Below are positions 36,073-46,183 of a DNA stretch of 64,000 bases, piece after piece. The notes beneath the pieces were generated by a model, which saw nothing but the letters and a program-made list of their open reading frames with translations, did no database searches and had not been told where the DNA came from. The position numbers and the translations under genes are program-made. Each line of letters opens with the position of its first letter. Within the stretch, counting starts at the first letter, position 1. The stretch spans positions 3,348,001 to 3,412,000 of the forward strand of contig CP036296.1 of the NCBI GenBank assembly GCA_007751255.1. The letters are read 5' to 3'. Origin of the DNA: Engelhardtia mirabilis (GTDB lineage: Bacteria; Planctomycetota; UBA1135; GCA-002686595).

Positions 36073-38211
36073 ATGCACGGTCTCCCCAACGTCGCCTCGT
36101 CCCGCAAGATCGCCGTCGCCCCCCTGCTGCCCATCGGAACGGCCCTGGTCGTGGGCGGGCTCCTCGGGACGCCGGCCGCGGCTCAGTTCTCCGTCGACAG
36201 CTCCGGCATTCCCGGTGGTTCGGCCAACAACTCGACCACGGAGAACGTCGATTTCGCTGATGTCGACCTCGACGGCGACTGGGACGCGGCCTTCGCCGAC
36301 GGCGGTGACGACGGCAACGACCAGAACCGAATCTGGATCAACCGCGGCGGCCTGCAGGCCGGCCCCCTGGGCGACTTCATCGACGAGACGGCAACGCGCT
36401 TTCCCTCCGAAGCCGACGACAGTCGCGACATCGAGTTCGCCGACATCGACGGCGACGGGGACGTGGATCTCTACGTGTCGAACACCGCCCAGCTCACCAA
36501 CCAGGGCAACAAGTGGTGGGTCAACAACGGCCTGTTGCAGGGTGGCACGACAGGCTTCTACACCGACGAGACCGCGACGCGCTGGGTCAACTTGAACGGT
36601 CCCAACTCGTCGATCTCGCCGAGCCTGTTGATCGGCAACACCTTCATCGACTGGTCCTGCGACTGCGACTTCGGCGATCTGGACAACGACGGTGACCTGG
36701 ACCTGGTCCACTCGTCCTACGGCGGCGCCTTCGGCGGTCAGGTCCCGACGCGCATCTTCCTGAACGATGGTGCTGGGCACTTCGAGGAGTTCAACCCCAG
36801 CGGCTTCAAGCTGGGCACCAACATCATCAGCAACGGCCAGCCGGCCCTCTGGGCGGAGGGCGTCCAACAGGCCAATACCGGCAACACCACCGGTGGCCAG
36901 GCCGACATCGCGAGTTCGGCCCTGGACATCGACGTCGGCGACATGGACGGCGACTTCGACCTCGACATCCTGCACGGGGCGCGACAGGAGGATCCGCGGG
37001 TCTTCCACAATCGCCTCGAGGAGAACGGCGGCATCCTGGGCTTCCGCGACGTTTCCGACGCCGTCTTCCCGGGTGGCAACGGCGATTGGGAGTCGGGCGG
37101 TGGCAACTACGAGCAGGAGATGGCCGACATGGACGGGGATGGTGACCTCGACATCTACGGCCTGAACTGGAGTGGGTTCAATGACGTGACCTTCCGCAAC
37201 AACGGCGACGGCACCTTTTCGAACCTCAGCACGAACCTGCCCAACTCTGGCGCCGACGACAACGAGGGCGACTTCCTCGACTACGACAACGACGGCGACC
37301 TGGACCTCTTCGTCGCCAACTTCTCGGGAGCCGACAAGCTCTACCGCAACGACGGCAACGGCAACTTGACGGCGGTGCCTCTGGGCACGAGCTACTCGGC
37401 CACGTCCCTCGACGCGGATGCCTGCGACGTGGACGGTGACGGGGACTACGACGTGATGGTGGCCGAGGACAACAAGCAGGCGAACACCTTCCTGCGTAAC
37501 ACCACCAACGTCCCCGACACCCACGCGCCGTACATCCCCAACCTCGAGTCGGTGTCGAATGGGGCCGCAGCGGCGGGAACCATCGCGATCCGGGCCCAGG
37601 TCTACGACAACGCGCCCTACTACATCACCTGGTACAACCCGACGGTCCTGCGCGTGAACGTGGGAGGGGTGGATCTGCCCGACGTCGCCATGCCCAGCAG
37701 TGCTGGCCAGATCTTCCGGGCGGAGATCCCGCGTAATCTGGTGGGGACGGTGACCTACTCCGTGCGCTCGGAGGACAAGTACGGGAACGTGGGCCTGTCG
37801 GCACCGGACTCGTTCGTCCACAGCGGCGGGCCGGTGGGGAGCTCCTTCGGTAGCTTCTCGAGCGGCGGCGGCGGCCAGCCCACGATCGAGGCTCTGAGCC
37901 TGCCCCTGGCGGGTTCACCCCTCTACCTGGCCGGTCGCAACGTCTCGGCGGGCGCCCCGGTGTTCTTCCTGCTTGGAACCAAGAAGACCGCGTCGACCCT
38001 GGACCTGAGCAACGGCCTCCTGCTGAACGTCTCCCTGCCGATCGTGATCCTGCAGTCGGACCTGGCCGACGGGAACGGGGACGCCGTGACCGTGATCGGA
38101 CTACCGGCGGCAGCTGCGGGCCTGACGGTTCACACGCAGATCGTGACCCTCGATGGCACTTCGGGGAACGACTTCGCGAGCTCGCGGGGCCTCACGCTCC
38201 AGATCCCTTGA
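36073..38211 (+). CDS. secreted FG-GAP/VCBS-repeat protein
   Basis: A 712-residue exported protein: signal peptide ending TPAAAQF, then about seven calcium-binding-type repeats with DxDxDGDxD cores ([73 protein letters not shown]). These build an integrin-like beta-propeller. A bacterial Ig-like segment follows, then a C-terminal beta-module ([33 protein letters not shown]). No catalytic domain is seen; a surface adhesive or structural role is inferred. Its 3' end overlaps the convergent methyltransferase by 20 bp. Confidence 0.85.
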   Translation: MHGLPNVASSRKIAVAPLLPIGTALVVGGLLGTPAAAQFSVDSSGIPGGSANNSTTENVDFADVDLDGDWDAAFADGGDDGNDQNRIWINRGGLQAGPLGDFIDETATRFPSEADDSRDIEFADIDGDGDVDLYVSNTAQLTNQGNKWWVNNGLLQGGTTGFYTDETATRWVNLNGPNSSISPSLLIGNTFIDWSCDCDFGDLDNDGDLDLVHSSYGGAFGGQVPTRIFLNDGAGHFEEFNPSGFKLGTNIISNGQPALWAEGVQQANTGNTTGGQADIASSALDIDVGDMDGDFDLDILHGARQEDPRVFHNRLEENGGILGFRDVSDAVFPGGNGDWESGGGNYEQEMADMDGDGDLDIYGLNWSGFNDVTFRNNGDGTFSNLSTNLPNSGADDNEGDFLDYDNDGDLDLFVANFSGADKLYRNDGNGNLTAVPLGTSYSATSLDADACDVDGDGDYDVMVAEDNKQANTFLRNTTNVPDTHAPYIPNLESVSNGAAAAGTIAIRAQVYDNAPYYITWYNPTVLRVNVGGVDLPDVAMPSSAGQIFRAEIPRNLVGTVTYSVRSEDKYGNVGLSAPDSFVHSGGPVGSSFGSFSSGGGGQPTIEALSLPLAGSPLYLAGRNVSAGAPVFFLLGTKKTASTLDLSNGLLLNVSLPIVILQSDLADGNGDAVTVIGLPAAAAGLTVHTQIVTLDGTSGNDFASSRGLTLQIP

Positions 38212-38929
38212 GTCCGCCGCGCGGCACACCGATCAGCATCCGGTTCATCGGCGTGATCGTGGACGGGATCTCGCGCCAGCGCGTGCGGTAGCCGCGTGCC
38301 TCCATGGTGTAGGTGCGGTGGACGTCGTAGGCCACGTCCTCACCCAGGGCTTCGCGCAGGGCCGCCGGCGCCTCGCTCAGGCCGTGGTCGCGGCAGCAGG
38401 GCAGCACCGCGACCGGTCCGCCCAGACCCGCTGCCACGTCCAGGCAGGCGTCGGTGAGCTGGCCGCAGGCGTGCACGCCGATCACCGACGCGCCCTCGGG
38501 GAGGTCTTCGCGGGCTCGTTCCAGACGGCCGATGCGGTAGCTGACCTGGCCCTCGATCCACGGCGCGGCGCGCAGGGCGGCCCGCAGCACCGGCTCGAAG
38601 GACTCCGGCTGGCGCCGATCGCAGAGCACCACCCGCTGGGTCTCGGGCTGGAACACGGCGAACAGGATGCCCGCCAAGCCGTGGCCAGCGCAGAAGTCGA
38701 CCACCACCTCGGTCCGCAGCCACTTGCGCGCCACCGCGAAGAACTCGCAGGCCTCGGCCAGTTCCTTGATCGGCAGGGCACGCTCGGCGCACAGCTCGCG
38801 GACCAGACGCTCGACCAGGCCCTCGCCCTCGAAGTGGCGAGCCGTGTTGCGCCCGACGCGGGTCTTGGAGCCGGCATAGGTCTCGAGGCCCGGCTGGTTG
38901 AAGGCGCGCAGAAGGCGGAAGGTGCTCAT
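38192..38929 (-). CDS. SAM-dependent methyltransferase (Methyltransf_32-like)
   Basis: A 245-residue cytosolic protein with a Rossmann methyltransferase core. Motif I is VVDFCAGHGLAGILFAVF, motif II-like VVLCDRR, and the distinctive VIGVHACGQLTDACLDVA followed by VAVLPCCRD matches the Methyltransf_32/RRNAD1-like families, where HACG and PCC are conserved. Substrate is unknown; tRNA or small molecules are possible. The start MSTFRLLRAF is chosen over longer frames that run into the divergent promoter region. TAGGCT lies 11 nt upstream on the minus strand (38941-38946). Confidence 0.75.
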   Translation of the reverse strand: MSTFRLLRAFNQPGLETYAGSKTRVGRNTARHFEGEGLVERLVRELCAERALPIKELAEACEFFAVARKWLRTEVVVDFCAGHGLAGILFAVFQPETQRVVLCDRRQPESFEPVLRAALRAAPWIEGQVSYRIGRLERAREDLPEGASVIGVHACGQLTDACLDVAAGLGGPVAVLPCCRDHGLSEAPAALREALGEDVAYDVHRTYTMEARGYRTRWREIPSTITPMNRMLIGVPRGGLKGSGA

Positions 38930-39060
38930 CGGTGGGGCAGAGCCTAGTTGCCTCGCGCTCGAGTTCCGAGCGCACCTCGGCGGCTGGGTCCGGTTCTCGG
39001 CGTTGCCCGAGCCCCGCGACCCGGCCCGGCTCCCGGGCGGCTCCAGGCCCTTGGGCCGGT

Positions 39061-39066
39061 TAGACT
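39061..39066 (+). promoter_or_regulatory. -10-like element for the GT2 pair
   Basis: TAGACT followed by TCCGG, 54 nt upstream of the TTG start of the first GT2 gene. The leader between contains a C-rich pyrimidine tract (39077-39118). Confidence 0.4.
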
Positions 39067-39120
39067 TCCGGCCGAACCCTCCCCCCACGCCCCTCCCCCC
39101 ACACCCCTCCCCGCCGGCCC

Positions 39121-41460
39121 TTGCCTCCGTCCGAACACCCCGTCCGCTCGATCTCGGTCCTGATGCCGATCCTCAATGGGGAGGCCTTCCTGGAACGGGT
39201 TCTGGGGGGCCTCGCCATCCAGGCGACGCGGATCCCTTGGGACTTCACGGCGGCGGACTGCGGCAGCACCGACCGGACCCTGGCGATCTTCGAGGCGGCT
39301 CGGGCGAGCTTTCCGGTGCCCCTGCGGGTGCACGGGATCCACACCAGCGAGTTCAACCACGGCGATACGCGCAACGTGCTCGCCGCGCTGACGGAGGGCG
39401 AGCTACTGGTCTTCGTGACCGACGACTCGATCCCGGTGGGTGAGGACTGGCTCGACCAGCTGGCGGAGAACTTCCGCGACCCCGCCGTGGCAGGGGCCTA
39501 CCTGCGGAACGTGCCGCGGCCGGAGGCCGACGTTCTGGCCCAGGTCTTCTCGGAGTTCGACCCCGGCTACCAGCCCGGGCGCCAGGTCACGACCCTACCG
39601 GATCCGGCGACCTACGACCGACTCGACGGCAACGAGCGCCGGCTGCTCTACAACTTCAACGACACCGCATCGGCCGTGCGCCGCTCCTTCTGGGAGCGCC
39701 ACCCCGACCCCCACACAGACTTCGGCGAGGACATCATCCGCTGCCGAGCGATGCTCGAGGGCGGCTTCAAGGTGGTCTACGACGACCGCGCGGTGGTGCA
39801 CCACAGCCATGAGTACGGTCCCGAGGAGACCTACGTCCGGGCCATCATCGACGGGGCCTTCAACGCAGAGCGCCTGGATCGGATCTGCCTGCACGCGGCC
39901 GAGGAGATCGACGTGCAGGTGGCCCGGCAGTCCGAGCGCGATCGGGCGGCCCTCGTGGCCCAGGGCTATCGCGGCGCCGAGCTCGAGCGCGAGGTCGAGC
40001 GCGCCGAGGCGATCCGCCGGGCCTACTTCAAGGGTCTGCTCGAGGGCGGCCGCAATCCCAAGCGCTTCCGCATGTCGACCCTCTTGCCGAGTCCCCGGCC
40101 GCGGGTCGCCGCGATCGGCGTTCCGGCCGAGCTGGAGGCCGGGCTGCGCGCGAGGGGCTGGGAGCTCACCGACGACGTGGCTTCCGCCGAGGTCCTGCAC
40201 GTGCACGGCGACGGCGCCCAGCAACGCGCGCTACTGGCGAGCGCGGTCGCCGAAAGGCGCCCGACCCTGTGGACGGTCAGTCCGGCCTTCGCCCGCGAGC
40301 ACGGCTTCGCCAAGGCGCTGCTGGGAGCCGACGAGTTCGGGCAGCCCAAGCGCAGCGAGCGCGTCCCCGGTGGCCTCGACCTGGCGCCCAAGCCGGCGGA
40401 GATCCCGCTCGAAGCCTGGGTTTGGCGCACGGACGCCGAGTACGCCGACCTGCGCGGCGCCGCGGCCAACCGCGTGGTCGACGGGGACACCGAGCGCCTG
40501 GTCTGCACCGAGGTGCGCTACCGCGCCCTGGCGGCGCGGGCCCGATCCTTCCGCCAAATGGACCTGCGCGGCATCGACGCCGATCGCTTGGAGGGCGCCG
40601 CGCAGAGCCTCGACGCCACGCGCCTGCTGCTGCGTGAGGAGGGTGCCGCCGCCGAGTGGGACCTGACCGCGACCAGCCCCGGGCGGCGCGAGCTGCGGAT
40701 CTTCATCGACTCCCTGGCCCAGGAGCACCACGTGCAGATGGGCGGGCAGGTCTTCCTTGACGGCGAGCACGTGGCCAACCTGGGACCTTTCCGCGGCTGC
40801 TGGGCCGACGAGTCCCGCGCCCTGCGGGTGCCGGTGGTCCTGGGCGCAGGCGTTCCGGTACTGCGCCTGCACAGTGGGTTTGGCTCGTCGGGCGCCGGCA
40901 CCCTGCGGGTCTCGCGCATTCTCGTGCTGGACCCGTCGGTCTCGCCGGGAGCCGAACGTCCCCTCGAGCGCACCTGCGACCTGCGCGGCCAGGATGGGAC
41001 CCCCGATGGACCCGGCGCCGTCGCCCAGGAGTGCGACATGGTGCAGCTCGGGCCGCAGCGCGCCTCGATCCACTGGCAGATCGAGGGCATCGGGACCGGC
41101 CTGCACGAAGTCCGCGTCTGGCTCTACTACGCCCCCGAGGAAGTCCACCTCCAGCAGAGCGGCCGCATCGTCGCCGACGGTCTGCCCCTGGCCAGCTTCG
41201 GCCCCCTGGGGCCGCCCGACGGCGGAGGCCACCGCGAGGTCGCGATCGTCGTGGACCTCGTCGCGCCAAGCTTCCGCTTGGGCTTGATCAACACGCTCGA
41301 GCCCTTCGGGCCCCCGGGCATCTGCCGCGTCAAGCGGGTCCTGGTGCGCCCGATCGACGCGGGGACGCCGGTCCGCATCAAGCCCTTCCAACGCTTCACC
41401 CGTCGTCCGGTCCACGTGGACGCCGCCACGCCGCTCTCCGCCGAGGGCTCCGCAACATGA
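39121..41460 (+). CDS. GT2 glycosyltransferase fused to C-terminal beta-sandwich modules
   Basis: A 779-residue protein. Residues 8-235 are a GT-A fold glycosyltransferase: ISVLMPILNGEAFLERVL, ADCGSTDRTL, FNHGDTRN, and the D101-D102 pair of the DxD region in FVTDDSIPVGEDW. It is similar to rhamnosyltransferase-like family 2 enzymes. Residues about 245-310 are helical, followed by a Rossmann-like segment (PRVAAIGVPAELEAGLRARG). Residues about 500-760 hold two beta-sandwich segments (ELRIFIDSLAQEHHVQMGG and ASIHWQIEGIGTGLHEVRVW), which could bind the polysaccharide product. It starts at TTG 39121 and its stop overlaps the next gene (ATGA), so the two transferases are coupled. Confidence 0.8.
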   Translation: MPPSEHPVRSISVLMPILNGEAFLERVLGGLAIQATRIPWDFTAADCGSTDRTLAIFEAARASFPVPLRVHGIHTSEFNHGDTRNVLAALTEGELLVFVTDDSIPVGEDWLDQLAENFRDPAVAGAYLRNVPRPEADVLAQVFSEFDPGYQPGRQVTTLPDPATYDRLDGNERRLLYNFNDTASAVRRSFWERHPDPHTDFGEDIIRCRAMLEGGFKVVYDDRAVVHHSHEYGPEETYVRAIIDGAFNAERLDRICLHAAEEIDVQVARQSERDRAALVAQGYRGAELEREVERAEAIRRAYFKGLLEGGRNPKRFRMSTLLPSPRPRVAAIGVPAELEAGLRARGWELTDDVASAEVLHVHGDGAQQRALLASAVAERRPTLWTVSPAFAREHGFAKALLGADEFGQPKRSERVPGGLDLAPKPAEIPLEAWVWRTDAEYADLRGAAANRVVDGDTERLVCTEVRYRALAARARSFRQMDLRGIDADRLEGAAQSLDATRLLLREEGAAAEWDLTATSPGRRELRIFIDSLAQEHHVQMGGQVFLDGEHVANLGPFRGCWADESRALRVPVVLGAGVPVLRLHSGFGSSGAGTLRVSRILVLDPSVSPGAERPLERTCDLRGQDGTPDGPGAVAQECDMVQLGPQRASIHWQIEGIGTGLHEVRVWLYYAPEEVHLQQSGRIVADGLPLASFGPLGPPDGGGHREVAIVVDLVAPSFRLGLINTLEPFGPPGICRVKRVLVRPIDAGTPVRIKPFQRFTRRPVHVDAATPLSAEGSAT

Positions 41461-42689
41461 GTCGTTCCCACGCCGACCTCTACGTGGAGCACGGCGACCC
41501 GGTCGGCGACTCCGACCTGCCCCTGGCCTCGGTGGTGATCATCAACTGCGACGGTCGTGCGATGCTGGGTGCCTGCCTGGCCTCGATCTCGGCCGGTGAC
41601 TACCCGGCCGACCGGCTGCGGATCGTCGTCGTGGACAACGGTTCGACCGACGGCAGCGTGCAGTGGCTCGCGCGCGAGCACCCGCGCGTGGTGGTGGTGC
41701 CGAACGACCGCAACCTGGGCTTCACACCCGCCTGCAACCAGGGCGCGGCGGCGGTCCCCGAGGCCGAGCTGCTGATCTTCCTGAACAACGACCTGGAGGT
41801 CGAAGCCGGCTGCCTGCGCGAGCTGGTGGCGCCGATCGTGCGCGGGGAGTGCGCCAGCACCGGAGCCAAGCTATTGAGCGGCGACGGCTCCACCGTGGAC
41901 CACGCCGGGGGTGGCTCGAACTTCCACGGCATCGCGGTCTCCCAGGGCTACAAGGAAGCGCCCACCGCGGAGCACGACCACCCGCGCCGAGTGCTGTTCG
42001 CCTGCGGCGGGGCGATGGCGATCCGGCGCGACGTGTTCGACGCCATCGGCGGCTTCGACGCGGACTTCTTCGCCTACTACGACGACCTCGACATCGGTTG
42101 GCGCACGAACCTGGCCGGCCATGCGGTGCACTACGCGCCGCGGGCCGTGGCGCGGCACCACCACTCGGGCACCTCGCGGCGCTTCCCCTTCGAGCAGGTG
42201 CGCCTGTTGCAGGTCCGCAACGCGCTCCTGTGCGGAGTCAAGAACTACGACGACGAGAACCTGAACAAGCTGCTGCCGGCCATGTTCGGCCTGGCCATGC
42301 GGCGCATGTGGGTCTTCGCCCGCGTGACCGACGACAGCGAGTTCCGCATCGAGCTGACCGATCCCAAGGTGCAGCGCTGGTGGCGTCGGACCCTGCGGCG
42401 GCTGACGGGGCGGGATCGGTACTACCGCCTGAACCGCGTGGCGGCCGGCGACTTCTTCGGCATCAACGACGTCCTCGGGCGCTGGGAGCACTGGATGTTC
42501 CGCCGCGCCGACGTGCAGAGGACGCGCAAGGTCGCCGACGAAGAGCTGTTCGAGATGTTCCTGAAGCCGCTCTGGTGTATCGAAGGCGAGCTGGGCTACA
42601 TGCAGCTCCAACACGGCCTGCTCCAGCGCTACGGGATGGAGGACTACCTGGCGCGCTTCGAGCGGGACGGCAGCGATCCCTGGAAGTAG
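41457..42689 (+). CDS. GT2 glycosyltransferase
   Basis: A 410-residue family 2 enzyme: SVVIINCDGRAMLGACLASI, VVDNGSTDGSV, and FLNNDLEVE (D112 of the donor-metal site), then GGFDADFFAYYDDLDIGWR, the acceptor-side acidic motif of rhamnosyltransferase-like transferases. The C-terminal 130 residues are helical and basic without clear membrane segments, so it works at the cytoplasmic side. It is translationally coupled to the preceding GT2 and probably extends the same glycan. galE 16 kb upstream could supply a sugar donor, but that link is speculative. Confidence 0.88.
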   Translation: MSRSHADLYVEHGDPVGDSDLPLASVVIINCDGRAMLGACLASISAGDYPADRLRIVVVDNGSTDGSVQWLAREHPRVVVVPNDRNLGFTPACNQGAAAVPEAELLIFLNNDLEVEAGCLRELVAPIVRGECASTGAKLLSGDGSTVDHAGGGSNFHGIAVSQGYKEAPTAEHDHPRRVLFACGGAMAIRRDVFDAIGGFDADFFAYYDDLDIGWRTNLAGHAVHYAPRAVARHHHSGTSRRFPFEQVRLLQVRNALLCGVKNYDDENLNKLLPAMFGLAMRRMWVFARVTDDSEFRIELTDPKVQRWWRRTLRRLTGRDRYYRLNRVAAGDFFGINDVLGRWEHWMFRRADVQRTRKVADEELFEMFLKPLWCIEGELGYMQLQHGLLQRYGMEDYLARFERDGSDPWK

Positions 42690-42722
42690 TCCCGGGACCG
42701 CGCCGATCGCGCTCGCTCTGCC

Positions 42723-44500
42723 TCAGCGCTCACGTGGACTCAACAGGCGCACGTCGATCGGCTCCAGCCAGGGTTGGGGCGTCCCCGGGGCCAAGCTGCG
42801 GTCGCCAGCCAACCAGGCGTCGAGGCTGAAGTCCGAGTCGCGGGCCCGGCGGTTGATCCCGACCAGGGCCAGCACGTTGGTGCCGGGGTGCACGAGTTGA
42901 CGCCAATCGCGCACTTCGAACGACTCGAAGTGCAGGGCCTCCTTCAACTCGACTTTCGGCTCGCCGCTGGTCCAATCGCCCTCGGCGATCCCACCCCGTG
43001 CGACCTCGGTGCCGTTCAAGTAGGCCACGAACGCGTCGTCGTAGCGCGCCATCAGGCTCAGCGACTCGGTCTGGGCGCACAGCTCCGAGTCGAACTCGAA
43101 ACGGGTGAACAAGTGAGAGCTGACGCCCTGCATCGAGTCGAGCGTGGTGGCGTCGTCATCGTCGCCAAACCCGAAGCCCGCGGGGCCCCGGTCCCAAGCC
43201 AGGGCGTCAAAGCCGAGCTCGGTCCAGCCCTCGGGAACCTGTTCCTGGGCGATGTAGCTCCAGGTCGCACCCGGGGGCACGATCGCTCGGTAGAGCCGCG
43301 GGTCGAGGGGATCGAGCACCTCGCCCAAGCGCAGGATCTCGAGGCTCAGAGCCTCGGACGAGAAGTCCAGGCGCAGCACGTGGTGCCCGTTGGTGACCAC
43401 GGCGGGCGCTTGCAGGTACCAGAGGTTGCGGCGCGGCGTGCGCTGGGGCACGCCCAGCCCACCCTCACCCACGTAGATCACGCCGGCCGGATCCAGGGCG
43501 TCGGCGCGGATCGGTTCGGTGCGTTTGATGCAGTGGCCGTCGGACTCCAGGGCGATGTCGACGCCGTAGCGGTCGAACAGGGGCGCCCAGAAGGGCTTGG
43601 CCGGGCCTGGTGCCTTGACCGCCGGATAGAGCGGCCGGTGGTAGTTGGTCAACAGCCAGCGCGAGTCGTGGTTCGCCGCCTCCAGCTCCGACTCCAGCCA
43701 GGTGAGCTGGTCGCCGGCCACCGAGATCTGGGAGTTCAACGTGACCAAGGACACGTCGCTCGAGAGTCGCGATCGGTAGTAGTTGAGACCGCGTCCGCCG
43801 GGATCGTCGAAGACCTCGTCGAACAGAGTCCCAAAGTCGTGGTTGCCGCGGGTGGGGAGAATCGGGAGGACGCGGCCAGTCTCGGTCGTGCACAACTCGT
43901 TGTGCCCGAGCCACTGACTCCAGAGCTCCCACTGGTCGCCGTACATCACGTAGTCGCCGCCGTGGGAGAGGGCCAAGATCGAGTGTCCTGGTCGGCCAGG
44001 TGGGCGATGGCGCTGTTCATCACACAGCGCATGGCCAGGCCGCTGCGCGAATCGCCGCCCACCAGCAGGGAGAAGGCTCGTCCGTCGGCCGGTGCCGTTT
44101 GGAAGTGGAGTTCGCGGCTCGTGCTGCCGTCGGAGTCGATCACGAAGACGTAGGTCGTCGAGGGCTCGAGGCCCGTCAGCCGCGCGTGGTGGAAGTGGGC
44201 CGGTGTCGCGTCCTCGGCATCGGATCCGGCGTAGGGACCATTGCGCTGGGCCTCGACGATCCGCTCGGGAGCGGCGACCACCTGGTCGGCGCGGCGAATG
44301 AGCACACGGTGCCGCGTGCCCGGCTCGGCGGTGGTCCAGGAGATGGTTGCGGTCGTCGCGGGGTTCTCGGTCCAGACCACGCGCCACTGGGCCGGCTGGG
44401 TGCCGACCAGCGGCGTGATCCTGTTCAGGAGCCACGGATCCGGCTCCTGAGCAGGCAAGGGTGCGGAGAGGACGCAGAGCAGGGCGAGGATGCGGATCAT
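42723..44500 (-). pseudogene. secreted calcineurin-like phosphoesterase, frameshifted
   Basis: Two frames together encode one exported purple-acid-phosphatase-like protein. The upstream part (from ATG at 44500) has a signal peptide (MIRILALLCVLSAPLPAQ), a FnIII-like domain (TATISWTTAEPGTRHRVLI, LTGLEPSTTYVFVI) and metal motif 1 VGGDSRSG. The downstream part continues in another frame with SHGGDYVMYG, TRGNHDFG, YHRPLYP, DGHCIKRT and a C-terminal beta-domain (YLNGTEVARGG). Reading passes from one frame to the other at 43980-43983; one added base there would restore a protein of about 590 residues. Either a true frameshift, a programmed shift or a sequencing error. Its start overlaps the upstream membrane-protein stop. 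Confidence 0.8.
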
Positions 44501-45273
44501 GATCGGTTGCCGTCGGAGAGGACCGGACGCAGCAGGTACCACAGGGCGAGGGGAGCCAGGCCATTGAGAGACCGCAGCAGGGTCTCGAACAGGAACTCGG
44601 GCCCCAGGGCCACCGTGCGCGAGAGCGCGGTGAGGGTTCCCCAGAGGGCCGCCCAGGCGGCCAGCCAGCGCCAGCGGCCAAGGAGCAAGCCGGCGGCGAT
44701 GGCCAGGTCCATCGTGCCGATCCCCGACAGGACCGCGCGCGCCGTCGACTCCCGCGGCGCGAGGTCGAGCCAGCGTCGGCTCGATCCGAGCAACAGGTCG
44801 ACGAACGCCGGATGGTGACCCAGGGCCTCGAGCCCGTGGGTCGCGAAGGTCAAGGCGCAGGCGCAGGCCAGGATTCGTCGGGCCACGACAGGACGCCCGG
44901 CGGCCAACGCCGGCAGGGCGAGGGGCGCCAGCCACTTCGTGGCTGCCGCGATCGGCGCCAGCTTTGCAAACGCTTGACCTCCGACGCTGGCCGTCGCGCC
45001 AGCCGCCACCAGGAAGGCCGCACACGTGGCGATCGCGGTCGTCCAGGGGTGGCGGCCCAGGAGCGCCGACAGCGCAGAGAGGCCGGCCAGGGACGCGAGG
45101 ACGAAATCGGCTTTCCTGGCCACCTCCTCAGGGGCGCCTAAGCCCATGAAGAGCAGCCCGTTCAAAGCCGACCCGTGGCGCAGGGTCGTCCACACCAGGG
45201 CGGCGGTGCTGAGCACGACTCCGGCGCGGAGCAGGCGACTCGGTGCGAGAGTGGGGTCCTCGACGGTCACCAT
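44497..45273 (-). CDS. polytopic membrane protein (DoxX-like)
   Basis: A 258-residue protein with about six to seven hydrophobic segments. The segment FATHGLEALGHHPAFVDLLLG, together with the later GTMDLAIAAGLLLG and WALWGTLTALSR, resembles DoxX/DoxD-like membrane proteins. The function of such proteins is mostly unknown. TATCCT ends 7 nt before the ATG, which predicts a leaderless transcript. The phosphoesterase start overlaps its stop (ATGA), so the frameshifted enzyme is its translationally coupled partner. Confidence 0.6.
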   Translation of the reverse strand: MVTVEDPTLAPSRLLRAGVVLSTAALVWTTLRHGSALNGLLFMGLGAPEEVARKADFVLASLAGLSALSALLGRHPWTTAIATCAAFLVAAGATASVGGQAFAKLAPIAAATKWLAPLALPALAAGRPVVARRILACACALTFATHGLEALGHHPAFVDLLLGSSRRWLDLAPRESTARAVLSGIGTMDLAIAAGLLLGRWRWLAAWAALWGTLTALSRTVALGPEFLFETLLRSLNGLAPLALWYLLRPVLSDGNRS

Positions 45274-45280
45274 AGGCGCC

Positions 45281-45286
45281 AGGATA
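45281..45286 (-). promoter_or_regulatory. -10 element of leaderless promoter for membrane-protein gene
   Basis: TATCCT on the minus strand ends exactly 7 nt before the ATG at 45273. No -35 is recognised. It is back-to-back with the ferritin-like gene promoter 112 bp away. Confidence 0.45.
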
Positions 45287-45397
45287 GGTCTCCGGCTGTA
45301 GGACCGTACCGGCGGCGTCGGTTGGACCGCACCGCGCGGCCCCCGCGAGCCGCCGCCCCCAGGCCAGCCGGGTAGCCCACAGCGCCAGGTCGGCGCC

Positions 45398-45403
45398 TAG
45401 AAT
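45398..45403 (+). promoter_or_regulatory. -10 element of near-leaderless ferritin-like gene promoter
   Basis: TAGAAT followed by CGG ends 6 nt before the ATG at 45410. No Shine-Dalgarno sequence can fit. No -35 is recognised. Confidence 0.5.
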
Positions 45404-45409
45404 CGGACC

Positions 45410-46180
45410 ATGCTCTCCCTTCTTGAAAAGCGTCGTTACCGGGCCGTGTGGTCCGACCCTGCCCGCAAATTGCGAACTCTCGAGAGCTTCGCAGAGACCG
45501 AGGCCGACGGTGGGCACGACCTCGAGGTCGCCGCGCGCCGCGTGCAGGACGGCGACCTGCGCGAACACCTCCTGCGCCACGCCCGCGACGAACGCCGTCA
45601 CGCCGACATGTTCCTGGAAGCGGCGGAACGCCACCGCCAGCGCACGGGCCTGGGGGCGCGGGGCGCGGACGAGGCGGACCGGGCCTACGACCTGTCGCGC
45701 GGTCGCAAGGACGAGGTTGACGCCCACGGCTTCTTCAAGGCCGGCCTGATCGACGAGCTGGGCGAGGTCTCGTACATCGCCATGGTCCACGTGGCCGAGC
45801 AGAAGGCCGCCAAGATCTTCGCCCTGCACCGCAGCCTGGTGGACGACGACCCGGAGCTGGCGGCGGCCTTCGATCAGATCCTGAAGGACGAGAAGTACCA
45901 CTGCGCGTACACCGAGAAGTTCCTCGACAAGTGGCGCGGCGTGGGGCGTGAGAAGGAGGTCAACGCCGGCCTGAAGTCCGCGCGGAGCTCGCGCTTCATC
46001 GGCGCTTGGCGCCGGCTGGGCCTGCGTTCCGGATCGCGCTTCTCGCAGTTCATGTTGTTCGTCATGTACTGGACCGTCTTGCTGCCCTTTGGCGCCCTGG
46101 CGCGCCTGGGCAAGCCCAAGCCCGCCGTGCGCGAACTGAGCCAAAGCAACGCGCGCGAGCGGCTTTCCTCCCAGTACTGA
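45410..46180 (+). CDS. ferritin-like di-iron protein
   Basis: A 256-residue protein with a four-helix ferritin-like bundle. Ligand motifs are ARDERRHADMF (E61 and H64, ExxH) in helix 2 and the second DEKYHCAYT (ExxH) in helix 4, with E31 and EQKAAK as probable helix 1 and helix 3 ligands. The last 60 residues contain a hydrophobic stretch (FMLFVMYWTVLLPFGALA), so it may be membrane-associated. It might be an oxygenase, a peroxide-scavenging protein or an iron store. It precedes the carbamoyltransferase by 3 bp, so the two must be co-expressed. Confidence 0.75.
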   Translation: MLSLLEKRRYRAVWSDPARKLRTLESFAETEADGGHDLEVAARRVQDGDLREHLLRHARDERRHADMFLEAAERHRQRTGLGARGADEADRAYDLSRGRKDEVDAHGFFKAGLIDELGEVSYIAMVHVAEQKAAKIFALHRSLVDDDPELAAAFDQILKDEKYHCAYTEKFLDKWRGVGREKEVNAGLKSARSSRFIGAWRRLGLRSGSRFSQFMLFVMYWTVLLPFGALARLGKPKPAVRELSQSNARERLSSQY

Positions 46181-46183
46181 GCC

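Noticed and set aside
35893-37821. Minus-strand extension of the collagen-like frame to 1363 residues
   Set aside because: The extension is antisense to the well-supported VCBS-repeat gene and has valine/arginine-rich shadow composition. The signal peptide at 35892 marks the true start.
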